Below are positions 6,315-6,842 of a DNA stretch of 6,842 nt, piece by piece (position 1 is the first letter of the stretch; every line of letters starts with the position of its first letter). Location: NCBI GenBank assembly GCA_046597185.1, contig JBKJLF010000163.1:1-6842 (forward strand), given 5' to 3'. Made by a program: the position numbers and the translations under genes. The stretch is from CAMBDR01 sp046597185. Its GTDB lineage: Bacteria; Pseudomonadota; Gammaproteobacteria; Burkholderiales; Burkholderiaceae_D. The notes under the pieces are model-generated. The model had not been told where the DNA came from, made no database searches, and saw only the letters and a program-made list of their open reading frames with translations.

Positions 6315-6343
6315 TTTAAACGTGCATTATTGCCAATTTGCAA
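6315..6343 (-). promoter_or_regulatory. Candidate sigma-70 promoter of carboxypeptidase paralogue B
   Basis: On the minus strand TTGCAA (6338-6343, 4 of 6) and TTTAAA (6315-6320, 4 of 6) are 17 bases apart, which predicts a leader of about 85 bases. Both hexamers are self-complementary, so strand assignment rests only on gene position. An alternative is TTGACT (6281-6286) with TAGGGT (6259-6264), spacer 16. Neither is strong. Confidence 0.25.
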
Positions 6344-6351
6344 TCAATTGC
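6329..6351. repeat. Alternating ATTGC/GCAAT half-sites
   Basis: ATTGC (6329-6333), GCAAT (6340-6344) and ATTGC (6347-6351) form two overlapping inverted repeats with 6-base and 2-base spacers. They surround the candidate -35 box of the minus-strand promoter. A repressor or activator site is possible. Confidence 0.4.
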
Positions 6352-6387
6352 CCGCAGGCACCGAGACGTTTAACCGTCAATTCAAAG

Positions 6388-6400
6388 TTCAAAGATTGTC
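6388..6400. promoter_or_regulatory. Degenerate third copy of the CAAA-N-TTTG site
   Basis: TTCAAAGATTGTC matches the pattern GNCAAA-N-TTTGNC except for the outer left G and one T in the right arm. Its centre (6394) is 20 bp from the centre of the next, perfect palindrome. Alone it would not be noticed; the spacing is what makes it worth listing. Confidence 0.4.
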
Positions 6401-6407
6401 ACTCGCC

Positions 6408-6420
6408 GCCAAAGTTTGGC
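6408..6420. promoter_or_regulatory. Perfect 13-bp palindrome, putative operator 1
   Basis: GCCAAA-G-TTTGGC is a perfect inverted repeat with a single central base (6414). It lies 53 bp upstream of the sigma-54-type -24 element. It shares CAAA-N-TTTG with the palindrome whose centre is exactly 21 bp downstream, so a dimeric regulator could bind both on the same DNA face. Confidence 0.55.
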
Positions 6421-6428
6421 AATGTTCA

Positions 6429-6441
6429 GACAAAATTTGTC
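6429..6441. promoter_or_regulatory. Perfect 13-bp palindrome, putative operator 2
   Basis: GACAAA-A-TTTGTC is a perfect inverted repeat centred at 6435; outside a mismatched A/A pair, C6427 and G6443 also pair. The centre would be about 64 bases upstream of the predicted sigma-54 transcription start. That is nearer than many enhancer sites, but within reach of an upstream activator. Confidence 0.55.
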
Positions 6442-6472
6442 AGTCCCATCCCCAAAATCCCACCCAGACATC

Positions 6473-6488
6473 GGGCACAATAATTGCT
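6473..6488 (+). promoter_or_regulatory. Candidate sigma-54 (-24/-12) promoter
   Basis: GGGCAC-AATAA-TTGCT fits the pattern TGGCAC-N5-TTGCW with one mismatch (first T is G). The essential GG (6474-6475) and GC (6486-6487) are exactly 12 bp apart. Transcription would begin near 6499, about 75 bases before the ATG at 6574. No convincing -35/-10 pair for the housekeeping sigma factor was found on this strand. A sigma-54 activator ATPase would be needed for expression; none is in the window. Confidence 0.45.
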
Positions 6489-6504
6489 GTTAAAAGATTC
6501 TGCG

Positions 6505-6531
6505 GCTGAAAGCGACGGCGTCGCAATCAGC
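6505..6531 (+). other. 5' leader stem-loop of the secreted-protein mRNA
   Basis: GCTGA (6505-6509) pairs with TCAGC (6527-6531), then an AA/AA internal loop, then GCGAC (6512-6516) pairs with GTCGC (6520-6524) around GGC. That makes ten base pairs in a symmetric hairpin. If transcription starts near 6499 the structure sits almost at the 5' end, a position known to protect mRNAs from decay. An A/C-rich, probably unstructured leader follows up to the Shine-Dalgarno sequence. A DNA-binding palindrome is the alternative. Confidence 0.5.
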
Positions 6532-6573
6532 ACCAACAACGACAGTAATAACAATAAAACAACAGGAGTTTGC

Positions 6574-6842
6574 ATGAAAAATTTTAGATCGTGGATGTGG
6601 ATAGGCTTATGTCTGGTGACAGCAGCTGTTCCCACTTATGCGGCAACCGTCACCATTGAATATGGTGGCAGAGCACCGTTTGAACTGGGTAAGCCAGTCT
6701 ATTTACTGGCCAAGCTCGATGGCGTGGGCAAGAGTATGGAGTTTGCCGTCAATGGCATTCGCGGTGGCAATGCCACGGTGGGCACGGTCAATTCGCAAAA
6801 CGGCGTCTACATTGCACCCAGCGTCATGCCCACCAATTCGGC
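6574..6842 (+). CDS. Secreted protein with Ig-like motif, 3' end outside the window
   Basis: The frame is open from the ATG at 6574 to the window edge (89 full codons). AGGAG at 6564-6568, five bases upstream, fixes the start. Residues 1-23 form a signal peptide: basic MKNFR start, hydrophobic core WIGLCLVTAAV and an end in TYA before ATVTIEY. The visible mature part contains VNGIRGGNATVGTV followed by GVYIAPSVMP. This VNG-x-x-GGN...G-x-Y-x-AP pattern is common in bacterial Ig-like extracellular domains, often at the start of large cell-surface or exported proteins. Its function cannot be given because most of it is missing. It is divergent from the carboxypeptidase gene and has a candidate sigma-54 promoter, so shared regulation with that peptidase is possible. 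A C-terminal anchoring signal, if any, would be beyond the edge. Confidence 0.85.
   Translation, partial: MKNFRSWMWIGLCLVTAAVPTYAATVTIEYGGRAPFELGKPVYLLAKLDGVGKSMEFAVNGIRGGNATVGTVNSQNGVYIAPSVMPTNS

Larger units (their letters stand above)
6224..6573. promoter_or_regulatory. Divergent 350-base regulatory region
   Basis: This gap separates a minus-strand peptidase gene from a plus-strand secreted-protein gene. It contains no credible gene. Its content is listed separately: a candidate minus-strand promoter, ATTGC/GCAAT half-sites, related 13-bp palindromes, a sigma-54-type promoter and a 5' leader hairpin. The left part (6224-6300) is AT-rich and otherwise shows only the peptidase Shine-Dalgarno sequence. 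Confidence 0.75.

Noticed and set aside
6193..6483. Plus-strand open frame of 96 codons across the divergent intergenic region.
   Set aside because: It begins inside the carboxypeptidase gene on the other strand, has no ribosome site, and its composition does not look like a folded protein.
6426..6575. Minus-strand frame starting at 6575 whose translation begins MQTPVVLLLLLSLLVLIATP and looks like a signal peptide.
   Set aside because: It is the reverse of the A/C-rich leader of the plus-strand gene, which automatically yields Leu/Val codons. It has no Shine-Dalgarno sequence, starts at the plus-strand start codon and covers the presumed promoter region.

Overview
The window looks like a piece of a Gram-negative proteobacterial chromosome with moderate GC content. 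A betaproteobacterium of the Burkholderiales type is my best guess, from the NudC sequence, the codon use and the secreted enzymes with classical signal peptides. This is an inference from style, not from a marker gene. No tRNA, rRNA, CRISPR array, insertion sequence or phage gene was found.

Layout. Positions 1-85 hold the last 27 codons of an unidentified plus-strand gene. It converges on a three-gene minus-strand cluster: an EF-hand calcium-binding protein (1936-2511), the NAD(H) diphosphatase NudC (1103-1933) and a cysteine-cluster protein of YkgJ-like appearance (142-1083). The gaps of 2 and 19 bases, with Shine-Dalgarno sequences close to each start, argue for one operon. A strong hairpin (2575-2600) separates this operon from two tandem minus-strand genes (2612-4375 and 4478-6223). 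These encode closely related secreted M14 zinc carboxypeptidases. Each has a signal peptide, a propeptide, a catalytic domain with all expected zinc and substrate residues, and a C-terminal beta-sandwich-like domain. Both carry an Asp at the position that gives carboxypeptidase B its preference for C-terminal Lys/Arg.

Divergent from the peptidases, a plus-strand gene starts at 6574 and runs off the window. It encodes a secreted protein with an Ig-like motif. The 350-base gap between the divergent genes (6224-6573) is the most structured non-coding part of the window. It holds two perfect 13-bp palindromes of related sequence with centres 21 bp apart, plus a degenerate third copy 20 bp further upstream. 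It also holds a good sigma-54-type -24/-12 promoter, a stem-loop predicted to sit almost at the 5' end of the mRNA, and an A/C-rich leader before a strong Shine-Dalgarno sequence.

How the parts may work together. The peptidases would trim peptides outside the cytoplasm, releasing basic amino acids. The divergent secreted protein may share regulation with the upstream peptidase through the common intergenic region. The EF-hand/NudC/cysteine-cluster operon is cytoplasmic by sequence. It suggests, without proving, a link between Ca2+ binding and NAD(H) or NAD-capped RNA turnover. No clearly new multi-gene defence or mobile system was seen. The best candidates for something undescribed are the regulatory array at 6388-6488 and the EF-hand-NudC-cysteine-cluster operon.
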